Part shown: one piece after another, positions 1 to 6,243 of the stretch
Layout: each line of letters starts with the position of its first letter
How positions within the stretch are numbered: position 1 is the stretch's first letter
Program-made: the position numbers and the translations under genes
Notes under the pieces: model-generated
What the model was told of the DNA's origin: nothing
What the model saw: the letters and a program-made list of their open reading frames with translations, nothing else
Database searches by the model: none
NCBI GenBank assembly: GCA_958348225.1
Contig: CATVYG010000048.1
Span: 1-10,378, forward strand
Reading direction: 5' to 3'
Source: an uncultured Collinsella sp.
GTDB lineage: Bacteria > Actinomycetota > Coriobacteriia > Coriobacteriales > Coriobacteriaceae
Length of the DNA: 10,378 bases

Positions 1-79
1 ATATGGCACCGTGGGGACACATGTATGTCAATCCTGGTCTAACAGAGCCTTTTTTAATCCCCGTCCCAGAAAAACCATT

Positions 80-1570
80 CTAGGCTGTGTAGGCAATCGT
101 TGATTTCACGGCGTGGCGCCAGCCGGCGATCTTTTTGGCGCGCTCGTCGGCGGGCATCGACGGCTCCACGATGCCGCGGGCGCCGTAGACGTCGACGACA
201 TCGCGCGTGTACATGCCCAGCGCAATACCGCAGGCCCAGGCCGCGCCCAGGCCGCTCATCTCGTCATTGCTCGCGATGCGGATGGGCGAGCCAACCAAAT
301 CGCTCTCAAACTGCATCAGGTACGCATCGCGCGTGGGACCGCCGTCAACGCGAAGCTCTGCCAGCGTTGCACCCGAATCCTCGACCATCGCATCGATCAC
401 GTCAAAGATCTGATAGGCGATCGACTCGTCGGCGGCCTTCACGAACTCCGCGCGACCCGTGGTGCGCGTCATGCCAAAGACGCAGCCCTCGGCGTCACTC
501 GCCCAGTGCGGCGCGCCCAAACCGGTAAACGCCGGCACAAAGTAGACGCGACTCGCCGGATTGGCAGCGTAGCACAGGTCGGTAACTTCCTCGGGGTTAT
601 TGATGAGCTCAAGATCGTCGCGCAGCCACGTCTTGACGGCGCCGGCGTAGCTCACGTTGCCCTCGAGCACGTACTCGGTCACGCCGTCCATGCGCCATGC
701 GAGCGAGCTCGAAAGCCCGTGCGAGCTGGCAACGAACTCGTCGCCGACGTTCATCATGACCGAGCTGCCGGTGCCATAGGTCGCCTTGGCCATGCCGCGG
801 CTATGGCAGCCCTGGGCAAACAAGGCCGCGTGGCTGTCGCCCAGCACGCCGTGAATGGGCACGGGCGCCGGCAAAAAGCCGCCCAGATCCGTCGTGCCGA
901 ACAGTCCATCGGAATCGGTCACCTGCGGCAGGCAGGCCACGTCAACGCCAAAGGCCTCGCACACTGGCTCGCTCCAGCAGCCACGGCGCAGGTCAAAGAG
1001 CTGCGTGCGGCTGGCGTTGGACCAGTCGCAGCGGAACTCTGCGCCGCCCGTGAGCGTCCAGACCACCCAGGCATCGATGGTGCCCAGGCACAGTTCGCCA
1101 GCCGCCGCGGCCTCGGCAGCAGCGGGAACGTTCGCGAGGATCCAAGCCATCTTGCCCGCCGGGTAGTAGGGCGAGAGCACCAGGCCCGTCGTATCACGCA
1201 CCAGCTCGGCCGCACCCTCGCGCGCGGCCAGCTTGTCGCACAGCTCGCGGGCGCGGGCGCACTGCCACACCACGGCGTCGCACAGCGGCTCGCCCGTCGT
1301 GCGGTTCCAGGCAACGGTGGTCTCGCGCTGGTTGGAGATGCCGATACCGGCGACGTCGGCCGGATCGACCCCGGTCTCCTCCACCACGGCACGTGCCACG
1401 GCCAGCACATTGGTGGCAATCTCGGCCGGATCATGGCTCACCCAGCCGGCCTCGTTGACAATCTGGCGATGCGAACGGTCGGCACGATGAATCAAATGGC
1501 CGCCCTCGTCTACCAGCAGCGCCTTGGTGCCCTGCGTGGATTGATCGATTCCGATGATGTAGCGGCCCAT
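80..1570 (-). CDS. FGGY-family carbohydrate kinase (glycerol kinase-like)
   Basis: Predicted cytosolic ATP-dependent sugar or polyol kinase of 496 residues, the usual FGGY length. An in-frame TTG lies upstream at 1585, but ATG at 1570 is chosen because AAAGGGG sits 5 nt before it and the protein then begins MGRYIIGIDQ. Two FGGY/actin-like ATPase lobes are visible. NQRETT (80-85) and Y135/Y136 match the glycerol-contact Arg-Glu and Tyr of GlpK, GDSHAALF holds the putative catalytic base D245, GTG at 266-268 is the phosphate loop, and VDGG is at 408-411. It departs from true GlpK in two places: the N-terminal motif reads DQSTQGTKA instead of DQGTTSSRA, and the residue after D245 is Ser, not Gln. 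It is the last gene of the isomerase-transketolase operon, so a ketose substrate (for example a pentulose or apulose) is more likely than glycerol. The family call is secure; the substrate is inference. Confidence 0.9.
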   Translation of the reverse strand: MGRYIIGIDQSTQGTKALLVDEGGHLIHRADRSHRQIVNEAGWVSHDPAEIATNVLAVARAVVEETGVDPADVAGIGISNQRETTVAWNRTTGEPLCDAVVWQCARARELCDKLAAREGAAELVRDTTGLVLSPYYPAGKMAWILANVPAAAEAAAAGELCLGTIDAWVVWTLTGGAEFRCDWSNASRTQLFDLRRGCWSEPVCEAFGVDVACLPQVTDSDGLFGTTDLGGFLPAPVPIHGVLGDSHAALFAQGCHSRGMAKATYGTGSSVMMNVGDEFVASSHGLSSSLAWRMDGVTEYVLEGNVSYAGAVKTWLRDDLELINNPEEVTDLCYAANPASRVYFVPAFTGLGAPHWASDAEGCVFGMTRTTGRAEFVKAADESIAYQIFDVIDAMVEDSGATLAELRVDGGPTRDAYLMQFESDLVGSPIRIASNDEMSGLGAAWACGIALGMYTRDVVDVYGARGIVEPSMPADERAKKIAGWRHAVKSTIAYTA

Positions 1571-1589
1571 GGCCACCCCTTTCAAAACG

Positions 1590-1622
1590 AATGTGACAAA
1601 GGGACGGTCCCTTTGTCACATT
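1590..1622. repeat. Perfect 33-bp palindrome, REP/RAYT-like
   Basis: The arms AATGTGACAAAGGGAC (1590-1605) and its exact reverse complement (1607-1622) flank a single G. It begins 4 nt after the stop codon of the transketolase C subunit and ends just before the ribosome site of the kinase. The GGGACGG core and TGACA-type flanks resemble palindromes mobilised by REP-associated Y1 transposases in Gram-positive genomes (from memory, not searched). It has no T-run, so it is not a classical terminator. In the mRNA it would form a very stable hairpin that could protect upstream message or reduce kinase expression. Confidence 0.85.
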
Positions 1623-1626
1623 CCAA

Positions 1627-2568
1627 TTACTCTGCGGGCAGGAATTCGGCAACGGTCTTGGCGATTCCGACACCCGTCAGGCCGTAGTGTGCAAAGACCT
1701 CGGGGCTCGTGCCGGTGATGACCGGCGCGTCGGGCAGGGAGAGGCACTTGACCGGGCGCGGGCAATGCTCACCCACCACCTGCGCGACCATAGAGCCCAG
1801 ACCGCCGAAGGGGCTGTGCTCCTCGACGGTCACGACGGCGCGCGTGGCACCGGCGGCCTCAATCACGGCCTCGGCGTCGAGCGGCTTGACGCAGTACATG
1901 TCGAGTACCGTTGCCGAGATGCCCTGCTCGGCCAGCAGGTCGGCAGCGTCCACGGCATGGCGGACCATCTCGCCGGTAGCGACGAGCGCTACATCGGTGC
2001 CGCGGCGTACCCAGGTGGCGCGATCCATCTGGAACGGGCACTCGTCCTCGGTGTACACGTCCTCGACCGGGTTGCGGCCCACGCGGATGTAGGCCGGTTT
2101 GTTATCGGCGACCAGGGCCCGCACGAGCTCGGCGGTCTGGAAGCGGTCGCTCGGCAGATACACGCGCATGTTGGGAATCGCGCTCATGGCGGCGATATCC
2201 TGCGCGGAGTGATGGCTCATGCCCAAGGCGCCGTAGGACACGCCGCCCGAAATGCCGATGAGCTTGACGTTGGTGTTGGAGTACGAGACGTCGACCTTGC
2301 ACTGCTCATACGAGCGCGTGGTCACAAAGGACGCCGGCGAGGCGGCCCAGGCCTTCTTGCCGCACGAAGCCATGCCGGCGGCGATGCTCACCAGGTCCTG
2401 CTCGGCAATGCCGACCTCGACGGACTGCTGGGGATACTGATCAAAGAACGGCGTGAGCGATGCGGAGCCGCGGGAGTCGGAGCACAGGACGACGATATCC
2501 TTATCGGTCTTCGCGGCCTCGAGCAGCGTGTCGCAGATAACCTTGCGATTGGCGATCTTGTTAGCCAT
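1627..2568 (-). CDS. Transketolase, C-terminal subunit
   Basis: Second half of a split thiamine-diphosphate transketolase, 313 residues, carrying the pyrimidine-binding and C-terminal domains. The pyrimidine-domain motif GIAEQDLVSIAAGMA (53-67) contains the conserved catalytic Glu, E56. GMSHHSAQD (116-124) is the active-site His-containing loop typical of split transketolase and DXS-like proteins, and the C-terminal transketolase domain (about 190-310) includes VEEHSPFGGLGS. ATG at 2568 is chosen because AGGAGG lies 6 nt upstream and the protein then starts MANKIANRK; the longer open frame only reads through the preceding gene. The start overlaps the stop of the N-terminal subunit by 8 bp, implying translational coupling and 1:1 assembly. 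It works with its neighbour to move a two-carbon ketol unit from a ketose phosphate to an aldose phosphate. Whether it is a housekeeping or pathway-specific enzyme is inferred from the operon, where it sits between an isomerase and a kinase. Confidence 0.93.
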   Translation of the reverse strand: MANKIANRKVICDTLLEAAKTDKDIVVLCSDSRGSASLTPFFDQYPQQSVEVGIAEQDLVSIAAGMASCGKKAWAASPASFVTTRSYEQCKVDVSYSNTNVKLIGISGGVSYGALGMSHHSAQDIAAMSAIPNMRVYLPSDRFQTAELVRALVADNKPAYIRVGRNPVEDVYTEDECPFQMDRATWVRRGTDVALVATGEMVRHAVDAADLLAEQGISATVLDMYCVKPLDAEAVIEAAGATRAVVTVEEHSPFGGLGSMVAQVVGEHCPRPVKCLSLPDAPVITGTSPEVFAHYGLTGVGIAKTVAEFLPAE

Positions 2569-3397
2569 TGATGGCCTCCTTATGGGCAGCGAAATCGGCG
2601 ATGATCTGGGCATATTCCTCATCATTGGGCAGGTGATGATGCCAGGCGGCCTTGTCCTCCATAACAGGCGAGCCATAGCCCTTCACCGTGTTGAGGATGA
2701 TGACCGTGGGCTTGCCGCAGGTCTCGGCCGCAAGCGTCAGCGCGGCGTCGATGGCCCGGACGTCGTTGCCCGGAATGGAGAGCACGTTCCATCCGAAGGC
2801 TGCCCAGCGCTCCTCCTGCGAGTCCTGCTTCATAACGTCCTCGGTGCTGCCGCTGATCTGCAGGCGGTTGCGGTCCACGAGCGCGCACAGGTTATCGAGC
2901 TGGTAGTTGCCGCCGCTCATGGCGCCCTCCCAGACCGAGCCCTCGGCAAGCTCGCCGTCGCCCATGATGGTGTAGACGCGATAGTCGCGGCCGTCCATCT
3001 TGCCGGCGAGCGCCATGCCCACGGCCACGGGCAGGCCGTGACCCAGCGAGCCCGAGTTCATCTCGATGCCCTTGAGCTTGTTGTTGGGGTGGCCGATGTA
3101 GGGGCTGCCGAACTTGGAGAAGCGGGCCTTGACGTCGTCGAGGTCAAGATAGCCCTCGTGGCAAAGCACCGCGTAGTAAGCCTCCATGGCGTGGCCCTTG
3201 GAGAGCACGAAGCGGTCGCGATTGGGATCGTCGACGGTCTCGGGCGAAATGTTGAGGTGGTTGGCGTAGAGGGTCATGAGGGCGTCGATCACCGACATGT
3301 CGCCGCCGATGTGGCCGCCGGCGCCAGCCATGATGATATCGACGCAATCGCGGCGAAGGTCCCAACGCAGGGACTCAAGCTCTTCGATAGTTGCCAT
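2561..3397 (-). CDS. Transketolase, N-terminal (ThDP-binding) subunit
   Basis: First half of the split transketolase, 278 residues, the standard length for this subunit. GGHIGGDMS (27-35) is the His-containing motif at the start of the diphosphate domain, SKGHA (67-71) and GSLGHGLPVAVGMALA (116-131) supply further active-site histidines, and GDGELAEGS (146-154) followed by DRN (175-177) is the ThDP/metal-binding signature. Most relatives have Pro after the first His (GHPGG); here it is Ile. The ATG lies 2 nt after the stop of the isomerase gene, and its ribosome site (GGAGAG) is made from the last codons of that gene, so the two are coupled. It needs the C-terminal subunit for activity. Split transketolases of this type include the apulose-4-phosphate enzyme AptAB and the sulfofructose enzyme SqwGH as well as ordinary pentose-phosphate enzymes; sequence alone does not choose between them. 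Confidence 0.95.
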   Translation of the reverse strand: MATIEELESLRWDLRRDCVDIIMAGAGGHIGGDMSVIDALMTLYANHLNISPETVDDPNRDRFVLSKGHAMEAYYAVLCHEGYLDLDDVKARFSKFGSPYIGHPNNKLKGIEMNSGSLGHGLPVAVGMALAGKMDGRDYRVYTIMGDGELAEGSVWEGAMSGGNYQLDNLCALVDRNRLQISGSTEDVMKQDSQEERWAAFGWNVLSIPGNDVRAIDAALTLAAETCGKPTVIILNTVKGYGSPVMEDKAAWHHHLPNDEEYAQIIADFAAHKEAING

Positions 3398-3399
3398 TT

Positions 3400-4800
3400 C
3401 TACTCTCCTCGCAGGTAGGCTTTAACGTCTTCTTCGATGGGGTCGTACAGGTCGGGGGCAATGCCGATGTACTTGCACGCCTCGTAGAGCACCGGCACCA
3501 CGTTGGCGTGAATAGCGACGCAGTGGTGGATGTAGGGGCCCTCGACGATCTTGGCTTCGAGGCGCTTGAGGTTGTCGACCTCGACCCACAGGTAGGTGCC
3601 CATGCCGGCCGGGCCGTCGATGCCGCGGGCGTTGCCCAGTAGCAGCGAGTACTCGCCGTTGTCACCGTCAAAGCGGGCAAGGGTGAGGTCGCCGTGCTTG
3701 GCCTCGGCCGTCAGCGCGCCGGGGTGATCGAAAGCCAGCGGGTAGGTGAGCTTGGGCTTGACGGCCGCGCAGCTGCAGGGCCAGGGGCCGCAATGCTGCA
3801 GCAGCTCGCCGTTCTCGTTATCGGGATGGCGCACGGTCCAGTCGGCGAACATGCCGCGGTGACGGCCCAGGTCGGCGGCCTCGACCATCAGCGCGGTGAT
3901 GGCGCCGTGGATATCGGTCTCGCATACGATAGGAATGCCCATCTCGTTGAGGATGGCGTTGGCGGCGCAGGGCATAATGCCCAGCTCGTCCTGCAGAGCG
4001 TTCCAGCACTGAATGGCACCGGCGTTGCAGCCATACTTCTCGACCAAGCGCTTCATGGCGATGGCAAGACCGGCGACCGCGGGGACCTTGTCCTCGGGGA
4101 TGCAGATCTCAAAGCTGTCGTTGATGTGGGCAAGCATGGCGGCCATGGCCTGCTCGTCGGCCTGGGCGTCGCGCACAACCTGGACAAGTTCGGTCATGGG
4201 GATAGGCGAAAGCTGGATGTTGAACTTCTCGAGCAGCTCGCCCTCGTTGCACATGGTCGACCAGAAGTCGAATGGACGGGTGGCCATCTGCAGGATGCGG
4301 GTGTGCTTGAAGGTCTTGACCACGTTGCAAACGGCCAAAAAGTCCCAAACGCCGCGCTCGAACTCGGGGTCGGTCAGGCGGCAGTTGGTCATGTAGGTGA
4401 AGGGAACCTGGAAGCGGCGCAGGACCTTGCCGGTGGCGAACAGGCCGCACTGGCTATCGCGCAGGCGTGTGCCGTCGGGCTCGGGGCGCTCGTCGCGCGG
4501 ACCCCACAGCAGTACGGGTAGACCGAGCTCGCGGGCAAGGCGAGCGCAAACGTACTCGGTGCCAAAGTTGGCGTGGCACAGCATAATGCCATCGACGCCC
4601 TCGGCGCGGAACTTCTTCACGATAGGCTCGATATGGCTGTCGTCGAACAGCAGGCCCTCGTCATTGATGTCGTCGATATCCACGATGTCGACGCCGATCT
4701 CGCGCAGGCGATCAGCCGTCAGGCCGCGATACTTGATTGCGTCCGGCGCGCTAAAGATACTGCGGCGCGTGGGCACAAAGCCGAGCTTGATCTTGTCCAT
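3400..4800 (-). CDS. L-fucose/L-arabinose isomerase-like sugar isomerase (COG2407 type)
   Basis: Predicted metal-dependent aldose-ketose isomerase of 466 residues, shorter than E. coli FucI (about 590) and somewhat shorter than AraA (500), as expected for the less-characterised COG2407 branch. The N-terminal half has the Rossmann-like pattern, with LGFVPTRR near the start and LLWGPRDERPEPDG near 97-110. Likely Mn-binding residues are E294 in CETDIHGA, D320 in MFADWTV and H426 in GPYIHHC; the E-to-D spacing resembles E337/D361 of FucI, and the C-terminal His corresponds to H528. The protein is cytosolic, with no signal peptide. ATG at 4800 follows AGGAGG by 6 nt. It is the first gene of an isomerase, split-transketolase, kinase operon with a 258-bp leader carrying repeated operator-like motifs. 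The first pathway step, aldose to ketose, is a good inference; the actual sugar (apiose, D-arabinose, fucose-like or a sulfo-sugar) is unknown. Confidence 0.87.
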   Translation of the reverse strand: MDKIKLGFVPTRRSIFSAPDAIKYRGLTADRLREIGVDIVDIDDINDEGLLFDDSHIEPIVKKFRAEGVDGIMLCHANFGTEYVCARLARELGLPVLLWGPRDERPEPDGTRLRDSQCGLFATGKVLRRFQVPFTYMTNCRLTDPEFERGVWDFLAVCNVVKTFKHTRILQMATRPFDFWSTMCNEGELLEKFNIQLSPIPMTELVQVVRDAQADEQAMAAMLAHINDSFEICIPEDKVPAVAGLAIAMKRLVEKYGCNAGAIQCWNALQDELGIMPCAANAILNEMGIPIVCETDIHGAITALMVEAADLGRHRGMFADWTVRHPDNENGELLQHCGPWPCSCAAVKPKLTYPLAFDHPGALTAEAKHGDLTLARFDGDNGEYSLLLGNARGIDGPAGMGTYLWVEVDNLKRLEAKIVEGPYIHHCVAIHANVVPVLYEACKYIGIAPDLYDPIEEDVKAYLRGE

Positions 4801-4965
4801 GTACGTCCTCCTCTAATCACATGTTCAGTAAACAGACGCATGTTTCGTTTTGTTCTGTTTACTAAATGTTTTACTCTACTGTTTAGAAGTTTAACGCGAA
4901 ATACCCGTAGACGGTAGAGAAATCAGCCTAAACGGTATGTAAACAAACTGAACATACAAGGGCAT
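4801..4965 (-). promoter_or_regulatory. Leader/promoter region of the isomerase-transketolase-kinase operon
   Basis: This AT-rich stretch of about 165 bp precedes the isomerase gene and follows the repressor terminator, so the operon promoter should lie here. I cannot fix the -35/-10 pair: the best guess (TTTCGC, 17 nt, TAGAGT, about 4874-4902) is weak. Several repeats are visible: AGTAAACAGA (4827-4836) and its exact inverse TCTGTTTACT (4854-4863), and GTATGT/ACATAC arms at 4935-4940 and 4952-4957. The half-operator GTTTAG-7-TTTA is at 4870-4886, and a second CTAAAC-6-TAAA half-site is at 4928-4943. The density of TAAACA-type half-sites suggests repressor control, possibly with DNA looping. 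Confidence 0.6.
4863..4886. promoter_or_regulatory. Putative LacI-family operator (operon copy)
   Basis: Read on the minus strand this is CTAAAC, 7 nt, TAAA, 3 nt, TTTA. The CTAAAC-7-TAAA half, including the shared CTAAACAG start and an AG before TAAA, recurs in front of the repressor gene (6144-6160). Finding the same half-site with the same spacing in the only two plausible LacI target promoters here is the evidence; no binding data are implied. Confidence 0.55.
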
Positions 4966-4966
4966 C

Positions 4967-4992
4967 AAAAAGAGGGCCCCGAAGGACCCTCT
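4967..4992 (-). terminator. Rho-independent terminator of the LacI-family gene
   Basis: On the minus strand a 9-bp stem (AGAGGGTCC with GGGCCCTCT, one G-T wobble) closes a TTCG tetraloop and runs directly into five T residues. It lies about 66 nt after the repressor stop codon. It separates repressor transcription from the downstream isomerase operon, which therefore needs its own promoter. Confidence 0.9.
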
Positions 4993-5058
4993 CTTAGTAG
5001 CGTTATGTATGGCTGCCTTAGCGAGCTTTGCCTCCCTACGGCCTAGCGTTGCCTTTGC

Positions 5059-6069
5059 CTAGATTTCGCGCACGCTTTGGCGCTCGACAAAATAGGTCGA
5101 CACGGCCGTCTTGCAGGTATAGCTCTTGGGATTGCGGATGTTGCCCACCAGGCGGCGCACCGCGATCTCGCCCACCTCGTGCTTGGGAACGTGCACCGTG
5201 GTGAGCGGCGGATTGGAGAAGGCGCCCAAAGACAGATCGTCAAAGCCGATGATTGAGACATCCTCGGGGACACGTATGCCGTGCTCGTTCAGCGCGCGCA
5301 TGGCGCCTACGGCGAGCACGTCGTTTTCGGCAAAGAAAGCCGTCGGCAGGTCGTCGCGCGAGACGCTGTCGAGCCATGCGCCCATGTCGCGATAAGCACC
5401 TTCGAGCGTGGTGCCCAGTGTGATGCGCCATGTCGGGTTGGCCTCAAGGTCCGCATCCTCAAGCGCTTGGCGATAGCCGCGCTCGCGATCCTTAAAGTTG
5501 CGGATGCGAAGGTCGCCTGCCAGATAGCCGATTTGCTTGTGACCCTTCTCGATAAGGTAGTCCACGGCGCGCAGCACCGAGTCGGTGTTGGCAATGACTA
5601 CGGCATCGAAGTACTGACGATCGCTCCAGCCATCGAGCACGATCAAGTGGGCGGCAGCGTTGGCGAACAAGGCATAGTCTTCCTCACCCAGCTCGGTACC
5701 CATCAGCACGATAGCGGCGGATGGATCGGCGATCAGGCCCTCGACCTGCGGACGCACGGCGTCCAAGTCGCTAAAGTCGAGCGAGACAAAGCTCGTGCTC
5801 ATACCGTGACGGCGCGCCTGGCGCTCCACGCCCTCAATGACCGCAGGATGGAAGGTGCTCTCGTCCAGAATGGCGCCCGTCTTGCGCGCAAGCACGAACT
5901 GAATGCTCTCGAGCTGCGTCGACTGCTGATAGCCCAGCGACTGTGCGCACTCCAGGATGACCTTGGCGGTCTCCTCACTCACGCTGCGCTTGCGGTTGAG
6001 CGCGTTGGACACGGTCGCAGGCGAAAAACCGGTGATGCGGCTGATCTCGCGAACACTTGCTTTGGCCAT
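5059..6069 (-). CDS. LacI-family transcriptional repressor
   Basis: DNA-binding regulator of 336 residues. Residues 5-24 (VREISRITGFSPATVSNALN) form the LacI helix-turn-helix, and residues about 55-336 are the periplasmic-binding-protein-like effector domain, with FDDL at 276-279 and FAEND at 246-250. The usual hinge after GY (PNxxARxL) is missing: GYQQSTQLESIQFVLARKTG runs straight into the effector domain, placing this protein in a short-hinge LacI subgroup. An in-frame TTG at 6084 exists, but ATG at 6069 is preferred because AGGGGGA lies 4 to 5 nt upstream and MAKASVREIS matches family starts. It sits upstream of the isomerase operon, and the same half-operator is found before both, so it probably represses that operon and itself and is released by a sugar or sugar phosphate. 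The effector cannot be read from sequence. Control of the neighbouring GH1 gene is possible but unsupported. Confidence 0.93.
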   Translation of the reverse strand: MAKASVREISRITGFSPATVSNALNRKRSVSEETAKVILECAQSLGYQQSTQLESIQFVLARKTGAILDESTFHPAVIEGVERQARRHGMSTSFVSLDFSDLDAVRPQVEGLIADPSAAIVLMGTELGEEDYALFANAAAHLIVLDGWSDRQYFDAVVIANTDSVLRAVDYLIEKGHKQIGYLAGDLRIRNFKDRERGYRQALEDADLEANPTWRITLGTTLEGAYRDMGAWLDSVSRDDLPTAFFAENDVLAVGAMRALNEHGIRVPEDVSIIGFDDLSLGAFSNPPLTTVHVPKHEVGEIAVRRLVGNIRNPKSYTCKTAVSTYFVERQSVREI

Positions 6070-6143
6070 TGTTCCCCCTAGCAACGGCCGTGGCGGAGCA
6101 TCGCAACTCGATAGCTCGGCAAATAAACGACCGCAAATTCAAT

Positions 6144-6179
6144 CTAAACAGAGTAGTAAATGTTTATTAGCTAGTTTAG
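6144..6179. promoter_or_regulatory. Concentric operator-like dyad before the LacI-family gene
   Basis: The layout is CTAAAC, 7 nt, TAAA-TG-TTTA, 7 nt, GTTTAG, all sharing one centre between 6161 and 6162. Outer and inner arms are both exact inverted repeats. It lies just downstream of the TTGACA box, over the expected -10 region of the repressor promoter, so binding there would block the promoter: the arrangement expected of autoregulation. Confidence 0.65.
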
Positions 6180-6190
6180 CCTGTTGTCAA
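6163..6190 (-). promoter_or_regulatory. Probable promoter of the LacI-family gene
   Basis: On the minus strand a perfect TTGACA (6185-6190) is followed after 16 nt by AATAAA (6163-6168), a four-of-six -10 match; TAAACA at 18 nt is an alternative. The -10 overlaps the concentric dyad. The leader to the start codon is about 90 nt. Confidence 0.55.
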
Positions 6191-6243
6191 GCGAAGTGGC
6201 ACGACTATTCCCCCAACGGGCGCATTTGTCCATCTTAACGTTA

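Noticed and set aside
1..79. Possible terminator or REP remnant after the kinase gene
   Set aside because: A GGGACGGGG word, a T6 run and TGGGGACA are present, but I could not build a convincing hairpin next to a T-run on either strand. The similarity to the 1590-1622 core is too short to claim.
113..1687. A 524-codon open frame on the plus strand opposite the kinase gene
   Set aside because: It is antisense to a well-supported FGGY kinase, has no recognisable domain and an Ala/Arg/His-rich composition expected of the reverse frame of GC-rich DNA.
2453..3418. A 321-codon plus-strand open frame opposite the transketolase N subunit
   Set aside because: Shadow frame: the minus strand shows clear ThDP motifs and coupled starts, while this frame has no family match and no good ribosome site.
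80..4800. Sulfoquinovose (sulfo-TK) cluster
   Set aside because: Only the split transketolase fits. The FGGY kinase is not needed for that route, and the expected sulfolactaldehyde enzymes and exporter are not in the window; kept only as an alternative.
4801..4965. Catabolite-response (cre) site
   Set aside because: The TAAAC-like words do not match the cre consensus with its central CG; they fit the local LacI half-site pattern better.
6184..6243. Terminator for the GH1 gene
   Set aside because: The short CCC/GGG complementarity after the tandem stops has no T-run. Some read-through into the repressor gene is possible.
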